From: Paenibacillus endophyticus | Lineage (GTDB): Bacteria > Bacillota > Bacilli > Paenibacillales > Paenibacillaceae | Reading direction: 5' to 3' | Length of the DNA stretch: 64,000 nucleotides | Assembly: GCF_014192395.1 (NCBI RefSeq) | Contig: NZ_JACHXW010000008.1 | Coordinates: forward strand, 124,001 to 188,000 | In this document: piece after piece, positions 35,688 to 44,246 of the stretch | How positions within the stretch are numbered: the stretch's first letter is position 1 | How the letters are laid out: every line of letters starts with the position of its first letter | Notes under the pieces: generated by a model | Databases searched by the model: none | The model's input: the letters and a program-made list of their open reading frames with translations, nothing else | Told to the model about the DNA's origin: nothing | Position numbers and translations under genes: made by a program

Positions 35688-37745
35688 TTACGGTTTAGCA
35701 GGCAAGCCATTCGCACTGCGGATTAACGAGAAATATTGATCTGCGCGGACAGCTTCATACTCCGACCCCAGTTTCGCTTGCAGCTCTGCAATGTCCGAAG
35801 GCGTCAAGCTCCAAGCGAGCAAGCCCAAGGAGATGAACATCGGGGACTTGCCATCCCATTTCGCTTTGGCTTCTGTAAGAATCCGCTCGCCATCCTCCAC
35901 TGTGCTGATGCCTTGAATCGTAGAGACAGGAAGCTTACCGTCAATAATCTCTACGCCATGACGATCCTCCCAGCTTAGGAACAGCCCCGCAGGCTTATAT
36001 TCCTTCATATAAGCAGCCGCATGTGCCTCACTCAGCGGTACATTCTCGCTGTTCACACGATTCAGCACGTAAGGAATCGTCATGCCTGTCTTCTCCATGT
36101 ATGAATTAGATTGCTTTAAGAAATCAGCAAATGATTTTGCTGGCCATGCATTCGGATAAAAGTATCCTGCTCCTGATGGCCCGGCGATGAGTAGATCATT
36201 TTTCGTAGCGGTCTGCCTGTAATAATTCAGCATCGCAGGCGCACCATCATAGAGCAATGGACTAGATGTCCAGTTCAGCGGAACGTCGCCTCGGCTCGGA
36301 TCATCCCAAAGGATCCGCATTCTATGCTGATTATACTGGAAGTTGTCACCTTCGCTGAACGTATACGTCACGTATATTTTGTTTTCGAGTTTTGGCGCCT
36401 TTACCGAATTGTCTTTAAAAGCTTGCGCTTTCGTTCCCGAGAATACGGTAAGGTTGCTGAACCAATCAGCCGCAAGCACATAAACGCCATAATTCGATGT
36501 AATTTCAACCCCGCTGAACTCGCCGTCCGTATCATTGCTGAACCAGCCTAGATAAGGCGTTCCCGGCTTTACTCCTGCAAGAATTTTTTGGAACAGCTCC
36601 TTCTCTTCCGGTACGTTGGAATCCAGCCAAAAAACCATCGCTTTGTTTGCTACCGCATAATCTCGCAGATAACCATACGGTTCCTTCTGCTCAGAGGATA
36701 CAGGCTGAACATTGCCCACAGACACTTTATATTGGTTCCACATATCAACGGAAGCCGTCAACTGCTTCGTACCTGCAGGCGGGGTGAATTTGTAAATAAA
36801 ATAACGGCCATTATCCGCGAATCGATGCCCGCCGTCTCCAGTGGAAACCTGCGAGCTCTGACGATCGTACAGGAATGCCTCTTCTTCCGGTGTTCCCGGT
36901 ATGAATGTCGCGATGGTTTGCCCATCCGCTTTAACCGTCACCTGATGTACCGCGCTCCCCCAACCATCCTGGGTATATGCATCATCAAATCGGAGATAGA
37001 CGTCAGATTTGCCAAGGCTAGCGCTTAGATCAAGCTCATATATCTGTCTATTCGCGCCATCGCGCTCCTGCGTTTTATCTTCGGCAATGACCGTGAATAG
37101 ATCGCCTTGATTCTCAGGAAGCCTGATTGAGGTTTCAGGGCTAAGTCCTACAAGCATTTTATGCGTCGTTTGGCTCCATAGATTGTCATATTGCCACGTG
37201 TAAGCATCCAGCCTATTCTTGAATTTTCCTTGCAGATCCTCCACAACCTTCAAGTCGTAAGGCGCAGCCTTCAGCTTCTCAGCGAGCTCAGGGCTTACGA
37301 CTACAGAGCCCTTCAACCCCGCGAGCGTGGTCGCAACATTGACAGAGTCTGGAACTTTGGGGTCATAGATAACCATTCCGTTGATTTCCTTCTTATACGT
37401 ACGGACAATTTGCCAATAATCGTCCCTAACCTTGTAAGTGACATCCAGATCATTCAGCCAGGTGAATTTTCCTTCCTCTTTGTTTTCCAACAAATAAATG
37501 CGCGGCTCCGCACGGTTTACAAGCCCTTGCAAGGTCGCCATCATAATCTTTATATCACCGGGCGCATCATAAATATCTGCCACATCCAAATGCTTAATTT
37601 TCGAGAATTGGGGCAGAGCTTGCTTCTCTGGCCAAGTAATCGTGCTCGCTTGCGGCTGCGGTTTGGATTCGGCGGCAGACGCCCCTAAAGACATGGAAAG
37701 CGTACAGACAATAGCGACTCCTATTACGGTTAGCTTACGCAACAT
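35688..37745 (-). CDS. Secreted GxGYxYP-domain putative glycoside hydrolase
   Basis: This 685-aa exported protein has a signal peptide ending at GASA-A (about residue 24). The name-giving motif is present as SGAGYFYPNAWP. The N-terminal segment (LDVADIYDAPGDIKIMMATLQGLVNRAEPRIYL) is typical of the family. Between residues about 200 and 330 is an inserted carbohydrate-binding-like beta domain (LDLSASLGKSDVYLRFDD). The family is predicted to be glycosidases but its reaction is not known. Being outside the cell, it may release the sugars that the downstream transporter imports. GAGGTG precedes the ATG. Confidence 0.85.
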   Translation of the reverse strand: MLRKLTVIGVAIVCTLSMSLGASAAESKPQPQASTITWPEKQALPQFSKIKHLDVADIYDAPGDIKIMMATLQGLVNRAEPRIYLLENKEEGKFTWLNDLDVTYKVRDDYWQIVRTYKKEINGMVIYDPKVPDSVNVATTLAGLKGSVVVSPELAEKLKAAPYDLKVVEDLQGKFKNRLDAYTWQYDNLWSQTTHKMLVGLSPETSIRLPENQGDLFTVIAEDKTQERDGANRQIYELDLSASLGKSDVYLRFDDAYTQDGWGSAVHQVTVKADGQTIATFIPGTPEEEAFLYDRQSSQVSTGDGGHRFADNGRYFIYKFTPPAGTKQLTASVDMWNQYKVSVGNVQPVSSEQKEPYGYLRDYAVANKAMVFWLDSNVPEEKELFQKILAGVKPGTPYLGWFSNDTDGEFSGVEITSNYGVYVLAADWFSNLTVFSGTKAQAFKDNSVKAPKLENKIYVTYTFSEGDNFQYNQHRMRILWDDPSRGDVPLNWTSSPLLYDGAPAMLNYYRQTATKNDLLIAGPSGAGYFYPNAWPAKSFADFLKQSNSYMEKTGMTIPYVLNRVNSENVPLSEAHAAAYMKEYKPAGLFLSWEDRHGVEIIDGKLPVSTIQGISTVEDGERILTEAKAKWDGKSPMFISLGLLAWSLTPSDIAELQAKLGSEYEAVRADQYFSLIRSANGLPAKP

Positions 37746-38005
37746 GTTCTACACCTCGGTTTAGTTGTTTTTTGGGAGGATAGCTTTCCGACATCCGCAT
37801 AAACTCTCGCCCCTTCCCGCGCAGTGTTGTCTCGCTTCCTCACTAATATATATTTATTATATTCATAATGTTATTACAACTACTTCGACAAAAGCTCCTA
37901 TGCTATGACATCAATATGATTCTCTTGTTGCACATTTTAGCATTTGCGTTAGTTATTCTCGCCTATAAGTTCTAAATCCCCTTCAAAATAACGATTTTCC
38001 AATTA

Positions 38006-38019
38006 TGTAAGCGCTTAAA
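38006..38019 (-). promoter_or_regulatory. Candidate cre (CcpA) site upstream of the GxGYxYP gene
   Basis: TGTAAGCGCTTAAA matches the cre pattern TGWAARCGYTWNCW at all but one position and has the palindromic core TAAGCGCTTA. It lies about 260 bp upstream of the GxGYxYP start, in a 394-bp gap (37746-38139) that holds no gene and otherwise AT-rich promoter-like sequence. Confidence 0.45.
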
Positions 38020-38071
38020 ACATAAATTTTAATCTTCTAATGCTTTAGTTCTATCCCTGAACAAAAGAAAA

Positions 38072-38109
38072 ACCTCTGCGGCTACAAATGATCTTGTAGC
38101 GGCAGAGGT
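38072..38109 (-). terminator. Rho-independent terminator of the nrd operon
   Basis: The outer stem ACCTCTGC/GCAGAGGT and inner stem GCTACAA/TTGTAGC are followed by a T-run on the minus strand, 31 bp after the nrdF stop. Confidence 0.85.
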
Positions 38110-38139
38110 ATTATTTGTTATATAGAAGTGCAATGCTAA

Positions 38140-39096
38140 TTAAAAGTTGAATACGAAGTCATCATCGTTCAGTGGCTCAACATGAATCGTGCGTACGTAG
38201 CCATTTCCTTTTTTGGAGAAGAAATCATGCTGCTTGGTATGCGTGCTAATTCCGTTGAACACGATTGGGTTAACCGGCTCTTCCGGGAAATGCGGCTCCA
38301 TGCCGAGGTTCATCAGCGCTTTGTTCGCATTGTAGCGGACGTATACATTCACTTCCTCAGCAAGGCCGAGTGGCGCGTACAAATGCTCTGTGTACACGAC
38401 TTCGTTCTCGTACAGCTCATTCAGGAGCGCGTACAACTCGATTTGAAGCTGCTCTTGCTCCTCCTCGCTAAACGTAGCGAACAGTTCCTGCGCAAGAACA
38501 CCGACGTACAAGCCATGGATACTCTCATCGCGTAGAATCAAATCGATGATTTCGCCGCTGCTCGTCATTTTGCCTTGTCCAGCTAAGTAAAGCGGATAGA
38601 AGAAGCCGCTGTAGAACAGGTAGCTTTCTAGGAACACAGACGCAGCCATTGCTTTGTATAGCTCTTTAGGTCCCGTAATATTCGAATACCAAGAAGAAAT
38701 AAGGTTCGCTTTCTTCTGCAGCTGCTCATTGCTTTCTACCCATAAGAAGATCTCATCGATCTCCTCGCCTGATGCTAAGGTCGTGAAAATGCTGCTGTAT
38801 GACTTGGCGTGGATTTGCTCCATCATGGACATGAAAGAGAGTACAGCTTTGCGCTGCAGACCGTCTACATGCTCCAGAATCTTCGGCATGCCGATGCCGC
38901 CTTGAATCGTATCCAGAAGTGTCAGGCCGCCAAGCACGTTTTTGTAAAGCGTGCGCTCAGCGTCTGTCATTTCCATCCAATCCATTTTATCGTCCGACAA
39001 CGGAATTTCTTCATCCGTCCAAAATTGCATAACGTTTTGTTGCCAGAATGTTAACGTAAAATCATCATCCGGGCGGTTCCAGTTTACTGCTTTCAT
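38140..39096 (-). CDS. nrdF: Ribonucleotide reductase class Ib small subunit
   Basis: This 318-aa beta subunit carries the dimetal-tyrosyl radical cofactor. Metal-ligand regions are visible (MEQIHAKSYSSIF, VFLESYLFYSGF, LRDESIHGLYVG). Presence of nrdI and nrdE upstream marks the class Ib system, which can use manganese loaded with NrdI help. It is the last gene, 46 bp after nrdE, and has a terminator. Confidence 0.93.
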   Translation of the reverse strand: MKAVNWNRPDDDFTLTFWQQNVMQFWTDEEIPLSDDKMDWMEMTDAERTLYKNVLGGLTLLDTIQGGIGMPKILEHVDGLQRKAVLSFMSMMEQIHAKSYSSIFTTLASGEEIDEIFLWVESNEQLQKKANLISSWYSNITGPKELYKAMAASVFLESYLFYSGFFYPLYLAGQGKMTSSGEIIDLILRDESIHGLYVGVLAQELFATFSEEEQEQLQIELYALLNELYENEVVYTEHLYAPLGLAEEVNVYVRYNANKALMNLGMEPHFPEEPVNPIVFNGISTHTKQHDFFSKKGNGYVRTIHVEPLNDDDFVFNF

Positions 39097-39142
39097 TTGA
39101 TAAGCTCCTTCTTTGCTACGTAAGCATCAATTAAAATAGAAC

Positions 39143-41227
39143 TTAAACAGCACAGCTTGTGCATTCCTCAACGGAAAGCCGCTTCGTTCTTGTGTAATAG
39201 AGAGATTTAAGCCCTTTTTGCGCAGCATAAACATAGAAACGCGCCAGTTCCCGTGTCGTCACATTGCTGTTTACATGAAGCACGGACGAGATGCCTTGGT
39301 CAATATGCTGCCCAATTTCGGCTATGAGATCAATCAGTTTGAACTGATCGATATTATAGGCGGATTTGTAATAGAAATAGTTTTCTTGTGCCAAATATGG
39401 CATCGGGTAATAAGTAGTCGAGTTCGCATAAGTACGCGTTTCGATATGCTCAACGATCGGCATAACGCTAGAAGTTGCGTTCTGGATATACGAGATGCTT
39501 TGCGTTGGTGCGATTGCAAGGCGGTAAGCATGGTATAACCCGTGCTCTTGTACTTTAGCCTTCAGTGCAGCCCAATCCTCCGGCGACGGAATTTCCATGC
39601 CTTCGAACAATTGTTTAACGCGATCCGTTTTGGGACGGTAATCCGTCTCTACATAACGCGTGAAATAAGTACCCTTCGCGTACTCGGAGCGCTCGAAATC
39701 CTTGAACGTAATACCGCGTTCTTTTGCGATCTCCATGCTTTGCTCCAGTGAATAGAAGTTCATCATCATAAAGAATACGCCGGCAAAATCCTTCGCTTCT
39801 TCACTTTCGTAAGCAATTTTGTTTTTGGCGAGGTAGCCGTTCAGATTCATCGCGCCAAGACCGACGGAATGAAGCTCTTCATTTGCCTTACGAACGCCCG
39901 GAGCGTTGTCAATATTGGACAAATCGCTGACTGTCGTCAAAGCTTCAATGCCGACATGTACGGATTCTTTAATCTTTTTATGCTCCATTACATTCACGAT
40001 GTTAAGCGAAGCCAAGTTACAGCTGATATCGCGTTGAATGACGTCTTCGAAGCCGTAATCCTTTATTTCTGAAGTTTCCTGCAATTGGAAGATCTCCGTG
40101 CATAGGTTGGACATTTTGATCGAACCGATATCCTTAAGCGCATGCACGCTGTTGGCGTTGGACTTGTTCATAATGTATGGGTAGCCTGATTCTAGCTGAA
40201 TCGAAGCGATTTTGGTCAGCATATCACGTGCATTCATAACCTTTTTACGAGTGACAAGCTCATTGGCGAGCAATTCCTCGTACATCTCGTCCATATCCAT
40301 GTCGTCAAGATGCTTGCCGTATGCTTTCTGTACAGAATGCGGGCCGAATACGAATAACGGTTTGTTTTGTGCAGCAAGCTCATAAAATTTGTTCGGAATG
40401 ATCAGGCCGATAGACAGCGTTTTGATACGCGCCTTTTCGTCAGCGTTGATCTTCTTGCAATCCAAGAACTCAATAATGTCCCATCCGAAAATATTGTAGT
40501 AGCCGGCGCCTGAGCCTTTGCGTTGACCCATTTGGTCCGCATAAGAGAATGCATCCTCCATGAGCTTCAGGACAGGCATAATGCCTTTTGCAGCACCTTC
40601 TACGCCTTTGATCGGTTCACCGCGCCCACGAAGCTTCGAGAGGTTAACGGCAACGCCTCCACCGATTTTGGAGAGCTGCATGCAAGTGCCTAGCACGTAG
40701 TTGATGGAGTTAAGGGAGTCATCCATTTCGAGCAGGAAGCAGGAAACCATTTCGCCGCGGCGGCTTTTGCCTGCATTCAGGAAGGTTGGCGTTGCTGGCT
40801 GCAAGCGCTGGTCAATCATCGCTTCAGCAATTCGAAGTGCTCTAGCTGCGTCGCCTTCGCCAAGATGCAAGGCAACAATCGCTACGCGATCGGAGTATTG
40901 TTCCAAATATTGCAATTTATTGTTAGTCTTCATTGCGTAATCCTTGTAGAACTTCGATGCCGCCATGTAGGACTGGAATTCAAAGCCGCTGCTCGCTGTC
41001 AGCGTAAATACGGCCTCAACCTGCTCATGTGTATATTTTTCATATACATTATCGTAATAATCGTTCTCGATTAAGTAGTTTAGCTTATGTTTGAGGGAGT
41101 CGAACTTCACGCTCTTCTCAGCCACTTCTTCCATAAATGCCGCGACAGCCTCTTTATCCTTCTCAAGCTGATAGAATCCGTCCGCTCCGCGCTGCATCAA
41201 TTCGTTATTCAATTCAATATGCTTCAA
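39143..41227 (-). CDS. nrdE: Ribonucleotide reductase class Ib large subunit
   Basis: This 694-aa alpha subunit reduces ribonucleoside diphosphates. Landmarks are PTFLNAGKSRRGEMVSCFLL, the SNLCTEIFQLQ active-site segment, SLNIVNVM, and the C-terminal redox pair ECTSC. I placed the start at a TTG (41227) with GAAAGGG upstream; it overlaps the end of nrdI by 14 bases. The frame is open 19 codons further, inside nrdI. The class Ib form lacks the long ATP-cone. Confidence 0.92.
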   Translation of the reverse strand: MKHIELNNELMQRGADGFYQLEKDKEAVAAFMEEVAEKSVKFDSLKHKLNYLIENDYYDNVYEKYTHEQVEAVFTLTASSGFEFQSYMAASKFYKDYAMKTNNKLQYLEQYSDRVAIVALHLGEGDAARALRIAEAMIDQRLQPATPTFLNAGKSRRGEMVSCFLLEMDDSLNSINYVLGTCMQLSKIGGGVAVNLSKLRGRGEPIKGVEGAAKGIMPVLKLMEDAFSYADQMGQRKGSGAGYYNIFGWDIIEFLDCKKINADEKARIKTLSIGLIIPNKFYELAAQNKPLFVFGPHSVQKAYGKHLDDMDMDEMYEELLANELVTRKKVMNARDMLTKIASIQLESGYPYIMNKSNANSVHALKDIGSIKMSNLCTEIFQLQETSEIKDYGFEDVIQRDISCNLASLNIVNVMEHKKIKESVHVGIEALTTVSDLSNIDNAPGVRKANEELHSVGLGAMNLNGYLAKNKIAYESEEAKDFAGVFFMMMNFYSLEQSMEIAKERGITFKDFERSEYAKGTYFTRYVETDYRPKTDRVKQLFEGMEIPSPEDWAALKAKVQEHGLYHAYRLAIAPTQSISYIQNATSSVMPIVEHIETRTYANSTTYYPMPYLAQENYFYYKSAYNIDQFKLIDLIAEIGQHIDQGISSVLHVNSNVTTRELARFYVYAAQKGLKSLYYTRTKRLSVEECTSCAV

Positions 41228-41573
41228 TGGTTCGCACCCTTTCGACAAAATGTTGCGTATCTTGATTCGTGCCTGACAACTCAAACTTCAAAATCACGGG
41301 GACAGCATACTTTTGGGAGATCGTGTCCGCGCTTTTAGCGAATCCGCTTCCCCAGTTCCGGTTGCCGCTGGCAGAAACGCCGCGAAGCATGTCCGCGTTG
41401 TTCTCCAAAAACGAAGTGACCTTCTCCGGCACCTGGCCAAACCCAGTTGTATACGTGACCAGCACGAACGGTTCGTCCACTGCTGCCTTCTCGTCAATAG
41501 GAACCGCCCGCATATTCAATTTTTTGATGAAACGCTTGACGTTACCTGTTTTGGAATCATAGACAACTAGCAT
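41214..41573 (-). CDS. nrdI: Flavodoxin-like protein NrdI
   Basis: This 119-aa FMN protein supplies the oxidant that activates the manganese cofactor of NrdF. The FMN loop DSKTGNVKRF, the TYTTGFGQVP segment and SGNRNWGSGFAKSAD are diagnostic. It is the first gene of nrdIEF, behind the NrdR-type boxes. GGGGAG lies upstream of the ATG at slightly long spacing. Confidence 0.93.
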   Translation of the reverse strand: MLVVYDSKTGNVKRFIKKLNMRAVPIDEKAAVDEPFVLVTYTTGFGQVPEKVTSFLENNADMLRGVSASGNRNWGSGFAKSADTISQKYAVPVILKFELSGTNQDTQHFVERVRTIEAY

Positions 41574-41685
41574 AACACGTTCGCTCCCCTACTGAATTCA
41601 AGCAATCAAAAAGCGCCTCCGACTAGCAAATCCGTCAGCCGCGCCAGTTCAAGGTTTACCATTGGTAATCATTGAAAGCACCAAT

Positions 41686-41742
41686 CCACATCAATATGTA
41701 GTTGATGTTTTTGATTCTACATCAATATATAGGAGTAGTCAA
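41686..41742 (-). promoter_or_regulatory. nrd promoter with two NrdR-type boxes
   Basis: CCACATCAATATGTAG (41686-41701) and CTACATCAATATATAG (41717-41732) are near-identical 16-bp imperfect palindromes, starts 31 bp apart. That is the spacing (about three helical turns) known for paired NrdR boxes. The second overlaps a promoter: -35 TTGACT (41737-41742), 17 bp, -10 TAGAAT (41714-41719). Confidence 0.8.
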
Positions 41743-41850
41743 TGAAAATTATGGAGAAAATATTAATCTACTTTTTTGTCGCACTCGACTATTTTAACAG
41801 ATGAGGATATGATGGGATAGTGACATTTTATTGCTATTTAGGAGGCGCGC

Positions 41851-42072
41851 ATGAACATGAAATCCGACGCAGAACACATACGGAAAACGATAGACAAGCT
41901 GTTCAAAGATGCGGGCTATACCGTGCCTGAGCTGCTTATTTATATCGAAACACTCGAAAAAAACCATGAACAGCTTGCCCTACAAATGAACAAAATGAAG
42001 CTTGATTCCGTGCGCAAAGCATCAGCCGCTGCAGGCATGAACAGCCGGTTGAAAGATGCGCTTCGTGAATAA
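41851..42072 (+). CDS. Hypothetical small protein, 73 aa
   Basis: This charged 73-aa protein is probably helical throughout (AEHIRKTIDKLFKD, then a coiled-coil-like ETLEKNHEQLALQMNKMKLD). The family is not recognised. AGGAGG lies 7 bases before the ATG, a strong sign it is real. It is divergent from nrdI. The 218 bp after it, up to the MerR gene, hold no gene or repeat that I can see. Confidence 0.6.
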   Translation: MNMKSDAEHIRKTIDKLFKDAGYTVPELLIYIETLEKNHEQLALQMNKMKLDSVRKASAAAGMNSRLKDALRE

Positions 42073-42290
42073 TTGGCAACGCGAGACACAAGATCTAGAC
42101 ATATACAAGACTGCGATTTGAATAAATCGATAGCACTTCTCGTTCACTAGGCTCCCACTGATAAAATATTACAATCAGCTTCAAAATCTGATAGAATCCG
42201 ACTTCTAAATACTATATGTAGATAAGATTGAAAGGCAACCCGCTCGCATGCCCAACTTCGTCCAGCATGCTGGCCGGTCGCCGCCTCCAT

Positions 42291-42731
42291 TTAGCTAACG
42301 CTTCTGTTTGCTCCCGGAGCATTCGGCATGCGTTTCTCCTCTTCGGGGAGCGAACAGCCCTCAGCGGCAAAGTTGCCCCGTACCAGCCTGCTGTCAATAA
42401 GATCGATAATCTGCTGCAAGGAAGCAACCTGCTGCTCGATTTTACGTTTATGGCTTTGAATCAAGTCGAATACTTCCGGTGATGCCTGAAGCGCATCGTT
42501 CCGAGCTAGATCTAGGTAAGGCTTCATTTCGTCTAATGACATGCCTCTTTTTTTCAAGCAAGTGATGGGCTTCATCGTTTCCACGTCTTCAATCTGGTAA
42601 ATCCGATGCCGGTTGGCCTTGCGTTCCGCTCGCGGCAGCAAACCAATTTTCTCGTAATAACGAATGGTATCCTCGGATAAACCAGCCTGCTCTGAAGTTT
42701 CCTTGATTGTCATCCCTATCGATCCCGTCAT
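42291..42731 (-). CDS. MerR-family transcriptional regulator
   Basis: This 146-aa regulator has the MerR winged helix (MTIKETSEQAGLSEDTIRYYEKIGLL) followed by a dimerisation coiled coil. It lacks a clear metal-binding Cys set; the single Cys near the C-terminus and one at CLKK argue against a CueR-type sensor. The closest known behaviour is the AdhR/YyaN group, which controls dehydrogenase genes. It is divergent from a broken dehydrogenase gene. AAGGAGG precedes the ATG. Confidence 0.88.
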   Translation of the reverse strand: MTGSIGMTIKETSEQAGLSEDTIRYYEKIGLLPRAERKANRHRIYQIEDVETMKPITCLKKRGMSLDEMKPYLDLARNDALQASPEVFDLIQSHKRKIEQQVASLQQIIDLIDSRLVRGNFAAEGCSLPEEEKRMPNAPGANRSVS

Positions 42732-42763
42732 TCAATAAGCCTCCTTCCTATAACAATCCATCC

Positions 42764-42794
42764 ATTATACAACTTGGAGTGAACTTCAGGTCAA
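42764..42794 (-). promoter_or_regulatory. MerR-type promoter with 19-bp spacer and operator dyad
   Basis: The -35 is TTGACC (42789-42794), the -10 is TATAAT (42764-42769), and the spacer is 19 bp. The plus-strand spacer sequence ACTTGGAGTGAACTTCA is an imperfect dyad. A long spacer filled by a dyad is the hallmark of MerR-regulated promoters. Here it drives the merR gene itself. Confidence 0.8.
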
Positions 42795-42828
42795 CAACTG
42801 TCGACAAAATTTCCTACACAGCAACCCG

Positions 42829-43367
42829 CTGCCAAATAAGGATTTATTCCGCACCGTAGCCCCATATGTGGTATTGATGGAGCTGAAACAGCTCTTGTTG
42901 AACGGTTCATTAAAAACCGTCATCAAAACGCATTTAAGTTTATCAAACATTTTGATTCAGAAAGGCTTCAGCGCCCAACCGAGTTTACGAAGTTGTTTGG
43001 CCCCTACGCGGCTTCCAAGCTAGCACTCTCATTGTAGACACGAGAACTCGCTCCCAAGCTCGCTAACGAGGGCATAAAGCTTTTGAGCGTGGATCCAGGA
43101 GGGAACAATACGATTCGCAAAGGCAAAGGCTCCGGCATCCCCTTTTACCTGATGCCGATTATCAAACTGTTCTTCCCACATTCAAGCAAAGGTGCAGAGC
43201 TGCTTTATAATGGAGCGTTAGCAGCTGAGCATGCGGCATCCGGAGACTTTTTAATAAATGGCCGGGTATCCCCGCTGAATTTCACCGAGCAAGCCCATAA
43301 GGTTCTAGCAAGAGTAAAGACTATCTATATGAAGGAATTCAATCCAAACAACGCGCAGCACAGCTGA
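42829..43367 (+). pseudogene. Broken short-chain dehydrogenase gene
   Basis: The remains of an SDR gene are visible in pieces. From 42829 the frame reads LPNKDLFRTVAPYVVLMELK and on to NGSLKTVI. A one-base frame change follows between about 42915 and 42935. The next frame contains the catalytic YAASK (in FGPYAASKLALSL), then an in-frame TAG (43035-43037), then TRELAPKLANEGIKLLSVDPGG through to a normal C-terminus. The N-terminal cofactor-binding part is missing: it has been deleted up to the MerR promoter. It is a clear non-functional relic of the probable MerR target. Confidence 0.85.
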
Positions 43368-43409
43368 GTCAAATCATATTCGGCTCCGCAGTGAAAGACG
43401 AATAACGCG

Positions 43410-43460
43410 AAACAAGGGCAACTCCACAAGATACGCTATCTTGTAGAATTGCCCTTGTTT
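43410..43460. terminator. Bidirectional terminator
   Basis: The outer stem AACAAGGGCAA/TTGCCCTTGTT and inner ACAAGATA/TATCTTGT form a long hairpin with T-rich ends on both strands. It ends the yqe operon from the right and the SDR relic from the left. Confidence 0.8.
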
Positions 43461-43478
43461 TCGATGCTGATGCTGTCG

Positions 43479-44246
43479 TTATTTGACAGCGGCGAAAAAA
43501 AGCCGCTCGGAATCACTGTCTGCCGGTTTAAGCTCGAAATCGGCATATCGGTCCACCATCTGAAAGCCCGCACGGCGCAAGGCAGCCTCAATCCAATCAG
43601 GATCGTAAGCTCGCTGCACATGCGACTCCTCGAAACGCTGGAATGCTGAGTCCCGATCACGCGAGAAAATAGTCAAATGATGCTCGATCTCGCAGCGCTC
43701 CGCCTCGAAATCACAGGTCCATATGTAGGCCACATCCCGTTCGTCTAAGACAAAAGGCTGCTCTTCCGAATAACGAATGAGCTGCTTAGGGGGATGCATA
43801 TCGAAGAGGAAGCTCCCCCCGTCCCGCAAGCCAAGGTAGGTTGCACGGAAAGCAGCTTCAATATCGGCTTCTTCGGTTAAATAATTCAAACAATCACAAA
43901 ACGATATTACCGCATCTACCGGCTCCTGAAGCTCCCACTCCCTCATGTCCTGCTGCAGCCACCTGAGTGATCCTGACCGCGGCCTAGCAACGAGCTGAGG
44001 GGGCTCATCCCATTTGCTGCGAGCAACCGCGAGCATGTCGGATGACAAATCAATGCCGTACACATGAAAGCCCGAACGTGCCAGCGGGATAGATATGCTG
44101 CCGGTACCGCAGCCTAGGTCAACAACCGTTGCGGGCATACCGTAACGCGACCAGCCGGCTCTTGCGAAGCCTAGCCAATCTGCGTAGGGCATATCCTCCA
44201 TGAGCTGGTCATATACGGTAGCAAACTGACCGTATGAGCTGGTCAT
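43479..44246 (-). CDS. yqeM: Class I SAM-dependent methyltransferase (YqeM type)
   Basis: This 255-aa methyltransferase has motif I VVDLGCGTGSISIPLA and the acidic loop GIDLSSDML. The N-terminus (YGQFATVYDQLMEDMPYADW) is the YqeM pattern. It is last in the yqe operon, as in Bacillus, and its ATG overlaps the stop of the S1 gene. Its substrate is unknown. Confidence 0.85.
   Translation of the reverse strand: MTSSYGQFATVYDQLMEDMPYADWLGFARAGWSRYGMPATVVDLGCGTGSISIPLARSGFHVYGIDLSSDMLAVARSKWDEPPQLVARPRSGSLRWLQQDMREWELQEPVDAVISFCDCLNYLTEEADIEAAFRATYLGLRDGGSFLFDMHPPKQLIRYSEEQPFVLDERDVAYIWTCDFEAERCEIEHHLTIFSRDRDSAFQRFEESHVQRAYDPDWIEAALRRAGFQMVDRYADFELKPADSDSERLFFAAVK

Noticed and set aside
36588-37688. 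Long plus-strand frames opposite the GxGYxYP gene
   Set aside because: Antisense shadows; the minus frame carries a signal peptide and the GxGYxYP motif.
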